Below, piece by piece: positions 38,655-53,600 of a stretch of 64,000 nt of DNA. Below the pieces are notes generated by a model. That model was not told the DNA's origin. It ran no database searches and saw nothing but the letters and a program-made list of their open reading frames with translations. Position 1 is the first letter of the stretch, and each line of letters starts with the position of its first letter. The translations under genes were made by a program, and so were the position numbers. The stretch is from Lucifuga dentata (lineage: Eukaryota; Chordata; Actinopteri; Ophidiiformes; Bythitidae): assembly GCA_014773175.1 (NCBI GenBank), contig VXCM01000296.1, positions 1-64,000 on the forward strand, read 5' to 3'.

Positions 38655-38892
38655 CTGCTCTGTATCATTGCTGAGTGTGACAGCATTTCCATCCATGTAA
38701 GTTGGTGATATGGTCACTGCTCCACTAGCTGTGGCTTTGCCCGACACCAGGAGCTGACCTTCTCCTAATCCCAACTCTGGCACATCCCTGGCCTCCACCT
38801 CCACTCTCTTCCTCTTGGAGGAGCAGGAGGAGGAAGAACCTGTTACTCTGGAAACAATGATGCGGGATGAAGGGCTGGGAGACAGTTTCAGC
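38655..38892 (-). pseudogene. Orphan lamin exon (tail-domain start)
   Basis: Lamins are nuclear-envelope intermediate filaments. On the minus strand a 238-nt open segment is bounded by a strong acceptor (cttcttttcag) and a donor (gtacga). It encodes LKLSPSPSSRIIVSRV, then a Ser-rich stretch, SKRKRVEVE and KATASGAVTISPTYMDGNAV. This order matches the lamin segment after the rod: the mitotic-kinase SPSPSSR site, the nuclear localisation signal, then the beginning of the lamin-tail domain. There is no stop or frameshift. No other lamin exon was seen within several kb on either side, so it is an isolated exon lying between the esterase fragments on the opposite strand. Confidence 0.7.
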
Positions 38893-38967
38893 CTGAAAAG
38901 AAGACACGGGTAAGAGCAAGTTACCAACTATTCATACACTTTCAACAGATTTTTATGTTTGGTTACA

Positions 38968-38968
<1 letters not shown>

Positions 38969-39010
<42 letters not shown>

Positions 39011-39011
39011 T
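38969..39011. repeat. (ATT)n microsatellite
   Basis: Uninterrupted TTA/ATT trinucleotides. Confidence 0.9.
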
Positions 39012-39928
39012 TAATTATCCAAACTCTTGGAATTACTTTGAACCTATTTGTTAGAATTTTCACAATCCATAAAGTAGCATGTAATCCACTTGTATGACAA
39101 CGTTCAAATGATCATCTTTGGAGAAACATGATGTTCAATGGACAGCAACATGAGCATCATATCAGTTATCATGTGCCACTTCTATAGAACTTAGTGTGTC
39201 TTCGTAACATGTTTAAATTTTCAAAGATATCACCACTCCAACACAGTGCTGTGACAAAGGCAATATTGTAGTAATGCAATTCTATGCAGGAAATTAAAAC
39301 TTAAAATACCAAACTAATCATCAGGCTTAAGCCTGATGAAGCAAAAACATGCATAACAGCATGTACAAAACTGGTAACATCAAAAATCAAAGTGTAGTGA
39401 GCAAAAACACATTTCAGATTCAAAAAAATTAAATGGTGCTTTGTACAATGCACATTCAAACATGGACACATACTGTATGTGTCATTACAGGCATAGCATT
39501 CATTGAAGAATCTAATGACTCACTTTTATGTCCATTTAATTTATGTCCACTTTCCACAAAGTTTAGGTCTTCACAATATATCCTCTTCAAGACCAAGAAC
39601 GATCCAAACGCTTTTTGCATGTTCTTGCATACACTGTTATTCACTGACGCTGCACAGGTAAGCTGTATCTGTTTCTGATGATGTGGAGTGTAAAGATCAC
39701 TGAAGCAGTTTGTTTTTAAGAACTTGCACCTTGTTTGATGGCTTGTTTCCATCCAGCTCCATGAAAATCTTCTTCAGGGCTTCAGATGTGTACTTAGTCT
39801 TTTGAATAATTTAAGTTCAAAGAGTATATCAGGCCAAGCAGCCTATGGAGACGACGGTTAGGTCATAGTGGGAAGCAGCTGACAGCTGATTGGCTGAGCT
39901 GCCTCCATTGCTGTTGTGATTTTAAAGC

Positions 39929-39959
<31 letters not shown>

Positions 39960-40607
39960 ACTCTTCATATCTTCCAGTTTTTGCACAAAACCAGTATTTT
40001 TTTTTACATCAAAACGTAGCTACAAGTCTCTCTCTGAAAATGCGAACATTTACATGTAAATTTAAATTATTTCTTTTTTTCATGACAGTTTTTATTCAAA
40101 CAATACATGTACAGTAAGTGTGCAATACACAACCACTTTCGTTGTTCTCTTTTCTTCTTGCAGATGATCGCCAATTTGACTGTGACAGCAGCAACAATGA
40201 GAAACTTGTCCAACGTATCAAAGACAAGTCTGAGGAGGAGATTCTAAGTGCCATTTAAAAAGAGGTTACAGTGAAGCTCAGATGTTTTCTATTATATTTG
40301 ACTTTTTCTTATCTCCACTTTGTCTTTAAAGTCCTAACCTGTAAAAGGACACTGAAGCTTTCTTTTGGTCCCTGATTAAAACCTAGACTAGCCAAAATTG
40401 TTTGTAAAACACAGTAGTTTATATTAGTTTTATTTATTATCATGTTTTATGATTCATTTACTCAAAAATATTGTTATATCAGTGATGGACATGTTCTTTT
40501 CCACCCATGTAAGAGCTGAACAAGAGCCTTGACACACGTCATTCAATAATTTATTTTGCAAGAAACAGGAAAATACATGTTATATAAATGTGTTGTGCTT
40601 TTCTACT

Positions 40608-40609
<2 letters not shown>

Positions 40610-40648
<39 letters not shown>
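40610..40648. repeat. (CT)n microsatellite
   Basis: CT dinucleotide run within the decayed esterase. Confidence 0.9.
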
Positions 40649-40651
<3 letters not shown>

Positions 40652-42295
40652 AGGCCCCAGGTGTGAATAATTAATATTGAATGAATATCTTCAGCAAAGT
40701 GACTCTCCAGAAGATATACGGGACACTTTGACAGAGATAATAGGGGACTCGGTCTTAGTCCTTCCTAAAAGTAAAAGTTCTTCCTAAAAGTTCTTTCTAA
40801 AAGTAGCTGCATATCACCGTGGTGATTATGCAAATCAAAACAGATTATATCTGCAAAATTTTCCTTTTTTTTTTTGTAGTCACAATTTAGATTTTGCTTC
40901 TGCCAACAGATGCAAGCGTACCTGTGTACATATATGAGTTCCAGCATTCACCAGCAATGCATAATGGAATACGACCGAACTTTGTGAAAGCAGATCACTA
41001 TGACGATGCTTTGTTTTTCCTTGGGGCTTCTTTTGCTACAGGGCATACTACAGTCAGAGGTACTGACAAGGAAAATTTTGAATTCATTTTGAGCCTTTGA
41101 TAAACATTCTCCACATCAGTCGCCGTTGGATCTTGCTATAACTGATGTCTCCCTAAGGACCTGTGACACAAGAAGAGGAGGAACTGAGCAAACATGCCAT
41201 GGCATACATCGCAAACTTTGCACACACAGGGTAGAGTATTTTATTTATGTTTTTTTTTTTTTGTCCCTCTGGGAAGAGTCATGGCAGTATTTTGCGCATG
41301 GGCCTTTTAAGCATTTTATTCTTGTGTATTTGCTTTCCTCACACAGGTCACCCAACGGGCCCGAATTGGTGGATTGGCCTCTTTACGACCACAATGAAAA
41401 CTACCTGAAGCTGAACCTGCAGCAGATAGTCGGCCAGAAACTGAAACAGAACAGAGCCCATTTCCTCAACTTTGTCCTGTCCTGAAAACCAGAAATCTGC
41501 CATCGCTTTGACAAAGACGAGCTGTGATTTAGTGGAATGTACCAAAGAGTTCCATAAAGTGCACAGAACATGTCATAAATACAGAGCTAATACATTTAAA
41601 TGTCACATAGTTATCAGTGAGGTTTGTGTTGAAACTGTCCGTGTTGCTGGGTCTTCGGGCAGAGTTGAGAATAGACGTGTCCCTCCCTGGCTGGACATTC
41701 GTCTCGATTTTTGCAGGTGCAAGTCATCTGGAAAAACACACAACATTAGAAATTTCTGCCTTTATTCTACCTGGATTTAACTGGGATTTGGAGTTTGACT
41801 TCCACTGAGAACACCTACTGTATATAAACGTAAAACCTTTTGTTTTTAAGTTTGTTAGTTTACAAAAAAAAAAAAAAGNAAAAAAAAAAAAAAAGTCAGA
41901 AATGAAAAAAAAGTAAAAAAAATGTGAAGGAGAGCTGCAAAAAACCCTCAAGGGGCTTGAACAGGGCAGCTCTCCATAAATGCATGAAAGTAACTAAATT
42001 ATAAGACAATTAAAAGTGGAAAATAAAGTGACAAAACTAAAAAAAGAATTTAAAATGGTAAGCCATGGGGGAAAAATGATTGACAACATAACAACCCTTT
42101 TACAGCCTTCTTGAAATGAAAATGAGACATTTCAAAAAAAATTAGGAGGCAGGACATTCCATAAAATAGATCCTCTGTATAAGAAGCCAAACTGCAACTG
42201 TGTTGTTCTGCAAACAGGAGGCTCGAGTTTACATAGAGTGCGATTAGGATAATTATGAAATTGATAAAGGAAATCTTCAAAATAGGATTTAGTAC

Positions 42296-45819
<3,524 letters not shown>

Positions 45820-46050
45820 ATTGCTCGACGTGTGTTCTCTCCACTAAAGTGTTCAGTCTGATTATTATACAGAGGATACCCCATGTGATGTCATCAGACT
45901 GGCATCATCCAATCAGTTGCTGGGATTCCCTCAGCAAACCTGATGGTCTTTATCGTAGGAAAGGAAAGTACAACTAGTTGATCAACAACTCAGCCGGTAA
46001 TAAACGAGCTGTTACTGTATAAATGGATGACTAAGAGAAAAATATGCTGC

Positions 46051-46622
46051 AACACTGTAAAAAATGACACACATAGGAAGGAAATTTTAGTTTCATATCT
46101 TAACCAAGGATGTTTTATCCAAGTTTTACTATTTTTTTTTCAATTAAAAGAAAAATCCATATTTATTTTATTTTTATCAATATTTTAAATATAAATCTAC
46201 CTATAGGAATATTACTTTAAAAAAAAGAAAATATAAAAATGCTTTATTTAAAAAAAAATTTTTTATGTCCTTTTAAGAATAATCTACCTTAGTTTTACTC
46301 ATTCACTTTAAAACATTACAGAACAAGTTAATTTTTTTTCTTTCTTTGCAGTTTTGCTGGCATGAATCAATTCCAAATTTGTAAAGATTGAACATAAAAT
46401 AGTTATAGTTGTTAAAGCTACAACCCTTCATCTAAATGTAAACCAAAAAGGAAGTGTATATGTGAATGAGCTCGAATTTTAAACTTAAAGAAAATGAAGG
46501 ATTGGGTCTTTAATGTTGTCATTTTTACAGTAAGCAGCTGGTAATTTCACAGCAGTGTCTTAACCAGAGAGTAACTCAGAGCACATGACACGGCAAGAAA
46601 CCCAAAAACATTTTACAGTGTT
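46051..46622. mobile_element. Short inverted-repeat element, AACACTGTAAAAAATG ends
   Basis: Left AACACTGTAAAAAATGAC; right, inverted, AACACTGTAAAATG. A second internal inverted end lies at about 46518-46533. No coding capacity. Such ends are common in dispersed fish elements, but the superfamily is not certain. Confidence 0.45.
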
Positions 46623-47854
46623 TTTAATGTTAATATGAAATCTCTAAAAAGCAAACCTTAAAGGCCAAAGTATGGGAAAATCACACATGTTGCACAATCT
46701 TGCTGTACTCTCTGTTCTCAGAGGTGCTGACTCAGAGCATCTTTCAGGGAACACACACGGGAAATTACCCAACGACTCCTCCTCCTCCCTCCCCTCCTCC
46801 CCCGCTCCTCCCCAACTAACCTCAGCGCAGGGGACTCAGCTGCATTCTCACTTCTGATTGGCCAATGAATCCATTCTAAGGACCACAAACTGTTTCATTT
46901 GTCCATCTAGTATTTTATCTTTCATGTTGGTATGGATTTACATTACAGACATTTTGTTTGAAGTAGAAACTTCCCCTTGCATTAATGTAAGCAGATGTTG
47001 GGGAGATTTCTGCAGGGCATTATGGGATATTCCACTTCACTAAGGGAATCACTCATACTTCATTTGTTCAAAATCGGGGAAAAAAAGATAGGTTTACTTA
47101 AAATGATGCTTATCTCAAACCCAAGAGGCAACACAAACTACTGAGCCAATGCAGAAGTGGTTTAAACTGCAAAACTCCAGGCTTTAAAATTAAAATATAA
47201 GGGAGATGTTGCAGATGCCATGTTGTCCTTATTTTCCTACAGTCTGTGCCAGTGGCTCCCAATCCTGATCCTCAAATAACACAGCATCCATGTTTTCCAT
47301 CTCTCCCTGCTCTCCCACACCTGTTCAGGTACAGATTTGATGGTCCTTCCCAGATCATGATTGACTAAACTTGTCAGGGCTTTCAAGGAGTCCTACTGCA
47401 TTTGTTGTACCATGGAACTGGGACGCTGTGACTCCAAATTACATAAATTATGGTGAATTTGAGCTAAACAAAGTGAGGGACAACATGGGCGCCTCCATGA
47501 AAACTTTTGTTTTCACTGTTGGACTAAAAGAAGCTACGTCTTAAAATGTATGAGCTATTTACCTTTTCAATACAGAAGTGTTATATGTTTAACCTGTTAC
47601 TGTGTCTGCATGCTGATTGTTAAAAAAAAAAAACCGCTTTTAAAGTTTCATTTATAAATAGAGAAATGACTGTTTACGGTGTGAGCAGCCAAGTTAAAAT
47701 GACATCAATACCGTACCTGGGGTTGAGGAACCTTGTCCAACCCCGAGTCAGAATTCTGAACTGTGGGAGTGTTATCTTTGACTTTTCCAAGTCAGAGGTT
47801 GGAAATTCTGAGTTCCGAGTTTAATTCGAATGCAGCATTAGTCAGCATTTGTCT

Positions 47855-48405
47855 TTAAAGGAGTGTACAGGTGATTTTGCAATAAGTAAATACAACCCAC
47901 AAACACGTTACATTATTGCTAAGTTTTCAATACATACTTCTGGAGCGGTACATCTTTGATTTTTTTCTACCTTCCAGGCAGCCATTGGTTTCAGTTAATT
48001 CTGGTACGCCATTAAAATGAACTTGTAAAGACTGGAAATGTGCTTTAGATAAGTCAGAAATCACAGCAAACCAAACATTGGCCTTATTGTTTGTCTAAGT
48101 TACTTAATTTAAACAGTCCAATATGGAACTACATGGAAAATAATGTATGTCTCCACCAGAGACAGCTTTTACTGATAAATCACACACGATTGTGCCTTCT
48201 ACATGCGGACATACACATTAACAGGTGAAACATTGAATTTTAAGGTGGGTGTATCACCTGAACATTTGAATTTGAAAGGAGATTGGCAAAATAATATGAA
48301 AACTAAAATACGGTTATATGTTTTCGTAAATGGTTGGCAGTAACATAACTTGTATGCAGGTAGTATTGAGTTCAATCATACAAAATCACTGGAATGGTCC
48401 TTTAA
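47855..48405. repeat. Palindromic element, TTAAAGGACC family (copy K)
   Basis: Left TTAAAGGAGTGTACAGG (diverged), right GGAATGGTCCTTTAA. Confidence 0.7.
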
Positions 48406-48519
48406 TATATTGTTTAAAACATAAAGTACTTTTCTTGTAATTTCACTCTTTTTATGTCCCTGTTGCCTCAGTGTTATAATTATTCAGTCAGGCTTTTGTA
48501 TTCATTTAATCCCTGTCCT

Positions 48520-49066
48520 TTAAAGGGCCATACCACCCATTTTGCATGTTTGAGTGTAATATATTCAATTTTCACAAGATTGCTGACAATCATTTCCCAA
48601 AGGGTAACATATTTTAGCCTTTCTGATATTTTTCAAAATCTCTTAATCTTTCAAAATCAAATAAGCAAGCAATACACCCACCTTAAAAAAAATCAGTGTT
48701 TCACCTGCTAATAGTTATGCATCCTTATGAAGTTACGGTTAAAATTTTTCGATAAACGCAGGTCTTCTTTTGGGATACATGCATTCACTCTGCGCTTTTT
48801 ATTGTGCTTAAATGCAAAAAATTATGTAACAAAGTCCACCAAGTGGTGAAAAAAAAAAACAAAACCTGAATACACATCTTGTTGGCGATGATGGATTACC
48901 TATTCCAAGAACATTTCAAGTATCAGCAAGTTGATTTTAATAGCGTACCAGAATGAACTGAAACCAATAGCGGNAAGAACATTTCAAGTATCAGCAAGTT
49001 GATTTTAATAGCGTACCAGAATGAACTGAAACCAATAGCGGTCTGGAAGGACCGCCATTGGAAAAA

Positions 49067-49101
<35 letters not shown>

Positions 49102-49218
49102 AAATGTAATTCATCCTTCCAGTAGTATGCTTTGGGAAATGATTGTCGGTAATGTTACGTGTATGAAAATTTAATATATTAAGCCCAAACATGAAAAATG
49201 GATGGTATGGTCCTTTAA
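48520..49218. repeat. Palindromic element, TTAAAGGACC family (copy L)
   Basis: Left TTAAAGGGCCATACCACCC, right GGATGGTATGGTCCTTTAA. It contains a duplicated contig overlap (48907-48973 equals 48975-49041) and a TAAA run, which inflate its length. Confidence 0.75.
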
Positions 49219-50219
49219 GAAAAGACATCCTTTCCAATACTAATACTAATAATCTTATTTCCATGCCATTGTTCAGCATAAAGTAATGAGGGCTTTATTT
49301 AGTGCTGTTTGTAGCAGCGTTACTGACTGAAACTATGACGGCACTTACAGAAATGACTATGTTTGTGACTGAGTTTGACAGAAGGGGCTCCTGCTTGGTG
49401 TGACACCTGTGTGTGTGTGTATGTGTGTGTGTGTGTGTATAGTGAGAAGCTGCCGCGTCTCTTCCCAGCACCGACTCTCAACACCACCGTTTACAGTACA
49501 TGACGTGACACAACAGCAAGTCGTTAGAAAGGAAAGAGGAGGCGCCGCGGTGCTTTATGTTCTCCTTCCTGCCACAACTCAGTCGCTTTAAAAAGTTCAC
49601 ACTCAGGTAACTCGATTGTTGAAGTTCCCATCTGTCTCAACACACATATTTCACTCATTTTCCCACAGCCAGAAGTACTGTATGTGCAGTTTTGTTTCTG
49701 TGAGTTTTGTAGGTGCTTCTAATGCACCAAACTGTAAAAGCTCATTCATTTATACAAAGCAAAATATTTCATAAGATATTAAATAACTTGAACATGTATA
49801 TAGGTTATTATCTTTTCATTTTTTGTGCCAAACACATACCTTTGGCTTTATTTTTGTTCATGACAAACTGTTTAAGGTTTTATAGTCAAAGCTAAACATC
49901 TGAATAGAAAAGGTCAATCTTTCAGTTTTACACGCACACATGCAGGACCGAGGGTTTTGGTTTTGTATTTTTGTAGGCGTAGGATATATATCATCACCAA
50001 ACCAATGTGGCAGCTGCACACACTTTCTAGGAAGATTACTCAAAGTAAACCTCAGAGCATCACCTTAATGTTTCCATAAGAGAAACCCCTCTAACATCCC
50101 CAATCACATCCTTCATAAAGCATTTTATTGCTTTTACCATTAGGTACATTTACAAGCATTAATATGTTTAATTACTGAACAAAGCAGTTCTGTTACTATG
50201 TGCTGTATTGTATTTGTAG

Positions 50220-50297
50220 CATGTGAAGTATGTGAGGAAGATGTATCAGTTGAACAACAAACTGAGGCCCAAACCAGCATTTCTGCTTGGAGACAAA
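50220..50297 (+). other. Candidate isolated exon
   Basis: A 78-nt open segment is bounded by acceptor tatttgtag and donor gtgagt. It reads HVKYVRKMYQLNNKLRPKPA followed by FLLGDK. A GC-richer patch ending in a donor (CACACTCAG|gtaact, 49606) lies upstream and could be a 5' exon. I do not recognise the protein and found no partner exon. Confidence 0.25.
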
Positions 50298-50682
50298 GTG
50301 AGTCAACGTACAATCAAATAAATAGTCACATTTTATTTACAAATGTTACAAAATCCACCACATGGTGAAAGGTCACATAATCAGTTGAATGCAGTTTGAT
50401 AGCAGCACTATTTTATTTTAACAAAACTTTTTCAGACTGCATGAAAAGGCATCTACACAGAACTGAACAGATTCACTAAAAGAAATTACAAAATCTAATG
50501 TCAGACTGTGACAAAATCTGTATAAAAAGACATTTTATACATTAGGTTAAAGTGTTACAAAAGGGTTTTAATCTGTAAAAATATATGACAGCACAAATAT
50601 GAATGATATATGGAATGAAATCAAAGTCTGGACAAATATTTTGCATGTTTTTTTGTTAAAGTGAAATTTAATTTGGACACTT

Positions 50683-53600
50683 TCACCAGCAGGATCCACA
50701 CGGTTTCTCTGGATCCGAGCTGCATGCATCGAGCTGCGACCTACAGTAACGAGAAAAATAACAAGAAATGAATTACAACCGTACCCCCTCCCTCACACAC
50801 ACACCGTCAGTTGTACTTACTCAGTCACTTCTTTACAGTTGTATTTAATTCCTTTATCCAACTCTTTCTGTAAGTCTTTTAAGGACGCATTCGTACAATT
50901 TGTCCTGAAAAGAAGAAACACACAGAAGACGTAGCGGTTACATTGTATCACAGCAAATATGACAACTAGTTTACGTAAAATAAAAGATAAAAACGTGTAC
51001 AAAGTGAAAATCTTACACAAGTGATCTGTCCTCTGTGACCAGAACAACATTCAGGCTTCTCATCCTGGTGGAGTTAAATCTCTTCACCTCAACGCTCGCA
51101 AAAATACTTTGAAGAACAAAATATCATAATTTAGAAAGATTACACGAAATCAGAAGAACACAGGCTCCTAAAGCAGCTACTGTATGATAAGAAAGGTTTC
51201 AACATGCACTAAACACACAGGCATAAAAATGTTTTCAAATTATAGACAAACCGGTAAAAGAGCTAAAAGCTACGTAACCCTCATCACCAGCATCCTTATA
51301 AGAAATAACAGAAACATAATTATGTGTTTTTTGTTACTGTTATCATTAACAGTTCATAAAGCTGCCAGCAGGGGGCGTGGAGAGCAGCTTACCTTGTGGG
51401 ACTGAACGGTGTCATTATGGATCCATTTAGCATTGCTGTTACATCACCACAGGCAACATCTGCAAACTAAACACACCATGATGGTGTCAAAGAATCAAAC
51501 ATTAGATTTATGTTAGACATAAAACTCAACTCACAAAAGAAAAGTGTGTTAGTACAAATAACTTATTTTATCATACAACTCCAAAGTTTTATGATTTCTT
51601 AAGACTTATTTTTATTGTATTTTGTATTTTTATGGCCTTCCCTTAACTGTGGTAACTGTTCTTATTATCTGCTTATCTTATTTTATTTATTTTTAATTGT
51701 TTTATGGTGTGGCTTAAATTGTTTTAAACTGTCATTTCATTGTGNTTATTTTATTTATTTTTAATTGTTTTATGGTGTGGCTTAAATTGTTTTAAACTGT
51801 CATTTCATTGTGTGTTAAACTCGACTATATTAAGCACCTCTGTTTCAAAAGGTGCTATATAAATAAAGATATTATTATTATTTTAAAGGGGACATATTTC
51901 ACAGATTTCTGTTTTGATTTAGGGGTCTATTTTAAAAACCTTTAAAATGCTTTAATGTGCACCCCACACCCAAAAATATATAAATAAATAAAAATTTAAA
52001 AATCACAGTTATCCACTTCTACTGGAGCACTGACTGAGTGGCATCATGCCGTTTAGGTATTTACTTACGTACTGTCCCTTTAATACCCCCTGCTGTAAAG
52101 CCCACTCAGTTCTGAGTAGTCAGCTGTGTCAGGCCTAAGCTGACAACATCCACAGACAGGGAAACATGGATACTAGCCCAACACACACTTTTGCACTTGT
52201 GCTAAATTCTAAGACGTCACATGACATCATCATGTTACAGAATTAATCGACTAGTGAAGGGCCAGTTTCCTGAGCAGCTCAGGACCAATGTGTTTGGCTT
52301 ACCAGATGCCTTTCTGCAGGCATCAATCTCAACTTTTACAACTTTAGCTTGAATGCGCAACACACCAATTAACTGCAGCAGCAAAGCAGGATGATGATTT
52401 TGAATGAAATAACAGGTGGCACATAAAGATACTGCCATCAAATCCGAAAGTGATTTCACATTTGGCAGCGTATGGACATTCCTACACAAGTACATAATAC
52501 ACTGAGGAGGTAATGAGGTGTAAGGAAGCATTCTAAGAATTCTGCTGCACAGCGAGGCCAAACCTGCCATTAAATCAGTAAAAAGGTTTCTCATAACACA
52601 CAGATCACCTTCACATCCAAACTCTCTCAGCAGCTGAAGTAGAAAAGTGAGGGATTCTCTGAAAGTGTGGCTGTGTGGGACGCTGCTCCATGGAGACCAA
52701 CACAAAGCCCCATTGATGAGAGACCAGACTGAGACTTTCCTTTCTCCTCTTCATCATACGCTCTTATAAACATCATTTGCATCATCTTAAGTCACTCATA
52801 TATGTAAATGTTAAACACTGTATATGGTCTGATACAAGGATTGTTGTATTTTAGGTGGAAAGTTGTGATTTTAGACACTTACACCAGCAGAAGCTCTGTT
52901 CCAGAATGAGCGAACAGGGTTGTTTTCACAGTCAGCCCAGCCTGGGCAGCCAGTAGTGAATGTTTCTAGATAGATCGATAGACAGAGAGACAGACGATTT
53001 TTTTCACATTTAATCAATGTGTTTTGTTTATTTCACACAAATTCATGCACTTCATGTTCCTTTAGATTCTCACCCTTACTGCCCTCCTTTCCACACCAGG
53101 TCAGATCATCCAGCACAGATCCCAACAGCGTGTCCTCCAGCGTGACAAAACAATCCTTCTTCTCTGTGAAATCGTGGACCACATCCTTCGTTTTGCTCCA
53201 GAACATCATCTAATCACAAAAAAAGTTGATGTCACAATATCCTTCTGATATTGTTGAGTGTGTTATGCGTGTTGATGGATATTTACTCTGTTGCAGGAGG
53301 GTTCAAAGGCAGCCGTGGCGATCACAGGGTCATAGGCTTCAACAGGAACGTTACATGGATCTCGTCCTACATAGGCCATTTCAAAGGCAGTCCAGACTAT
53401 TTGACAGTCAAGTCTGAGAAAGAAATAGAAGAGTTTAGAAATGTGGGTCAGTCTTGCTACAGTTGAAGTATCTTAAAGGAGCACACCAATGATTTTGCAT
53501 GTTTGAGCCCAATAAATACAACCAAATAATACTGCCAACCATTTTCCAAAAAATATACTGCTGGAGCGGTAAGTTTTAAATTTGTCACTGTCGGGTGGAA

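Larger units (their letters stand above)
36447..41485 (+). pseudogene. Type-B carboxylesterase (CES-like), decayed
   Basis: Carboxylesterases hydrolyse ester, amide and thioester bonds, usually in the ER lumen. Recognisable pieces are: signal peptide MEKVLLSLCTTVLLQSSLAQ (36447-36510, ending in a GC donor gcaagt); 36649-36847 with GTQQLVEEYLGIPFAQPPSG and an in-frame TGA at 36678; 40164-40258 with CDSSNNEKLVQRIKDKSEEE, a frame break just before it and a TAA after; about 40701-40769 (SPEDIRDTLTEIIGDSVL); 40910-41059 with PVYIYEFQHSP and VKADH, the expected catalytic His region; 41158-41230; and 41347-41485 ending at a normal stop. The last three exons join in phase. The exons for the oxyanion-hole HGG and the nucleophile GESAG motif were not found in the 3.3 kb between 36847 and 40164. 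The stop, shift and missing catalytic exons favour a pseudogene over a gene with an assembly error. Confidence 0.75.
45823..49556. other. Spacer rich in palindromic elements
   Basis: No gene recognised. It contains an inverted-repeat element at 46051-46622, two TTAAAGGACC palindromes (47855-48405 and 48520-49218), a TAAA run (about 49063-49102) and a TG run (49411-49438). The first part next to the TNIP-like start is the likely promoter of that gene. Confidence 0.5.

Noticed and set aside
51393..51466. Loss of the catalytic Glu in the CD38-like gene (FADVACG where CD38 has FAEAACD)
   Set aside because: Counting from the conserved Trp189 places the catalytic Glu226 in the SVEV motif of the next exon, which is intact (FASVEVKRF). 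The Glu-to-Asp change is elsewhere.
53251..53466. Plus-strand open frame of 71 codons
   Set aside because: It is the antisense of cd38 exon 2 (53413-53287), which reads CQIVWTAFEMAYVGRDPCNV on the minus strand.
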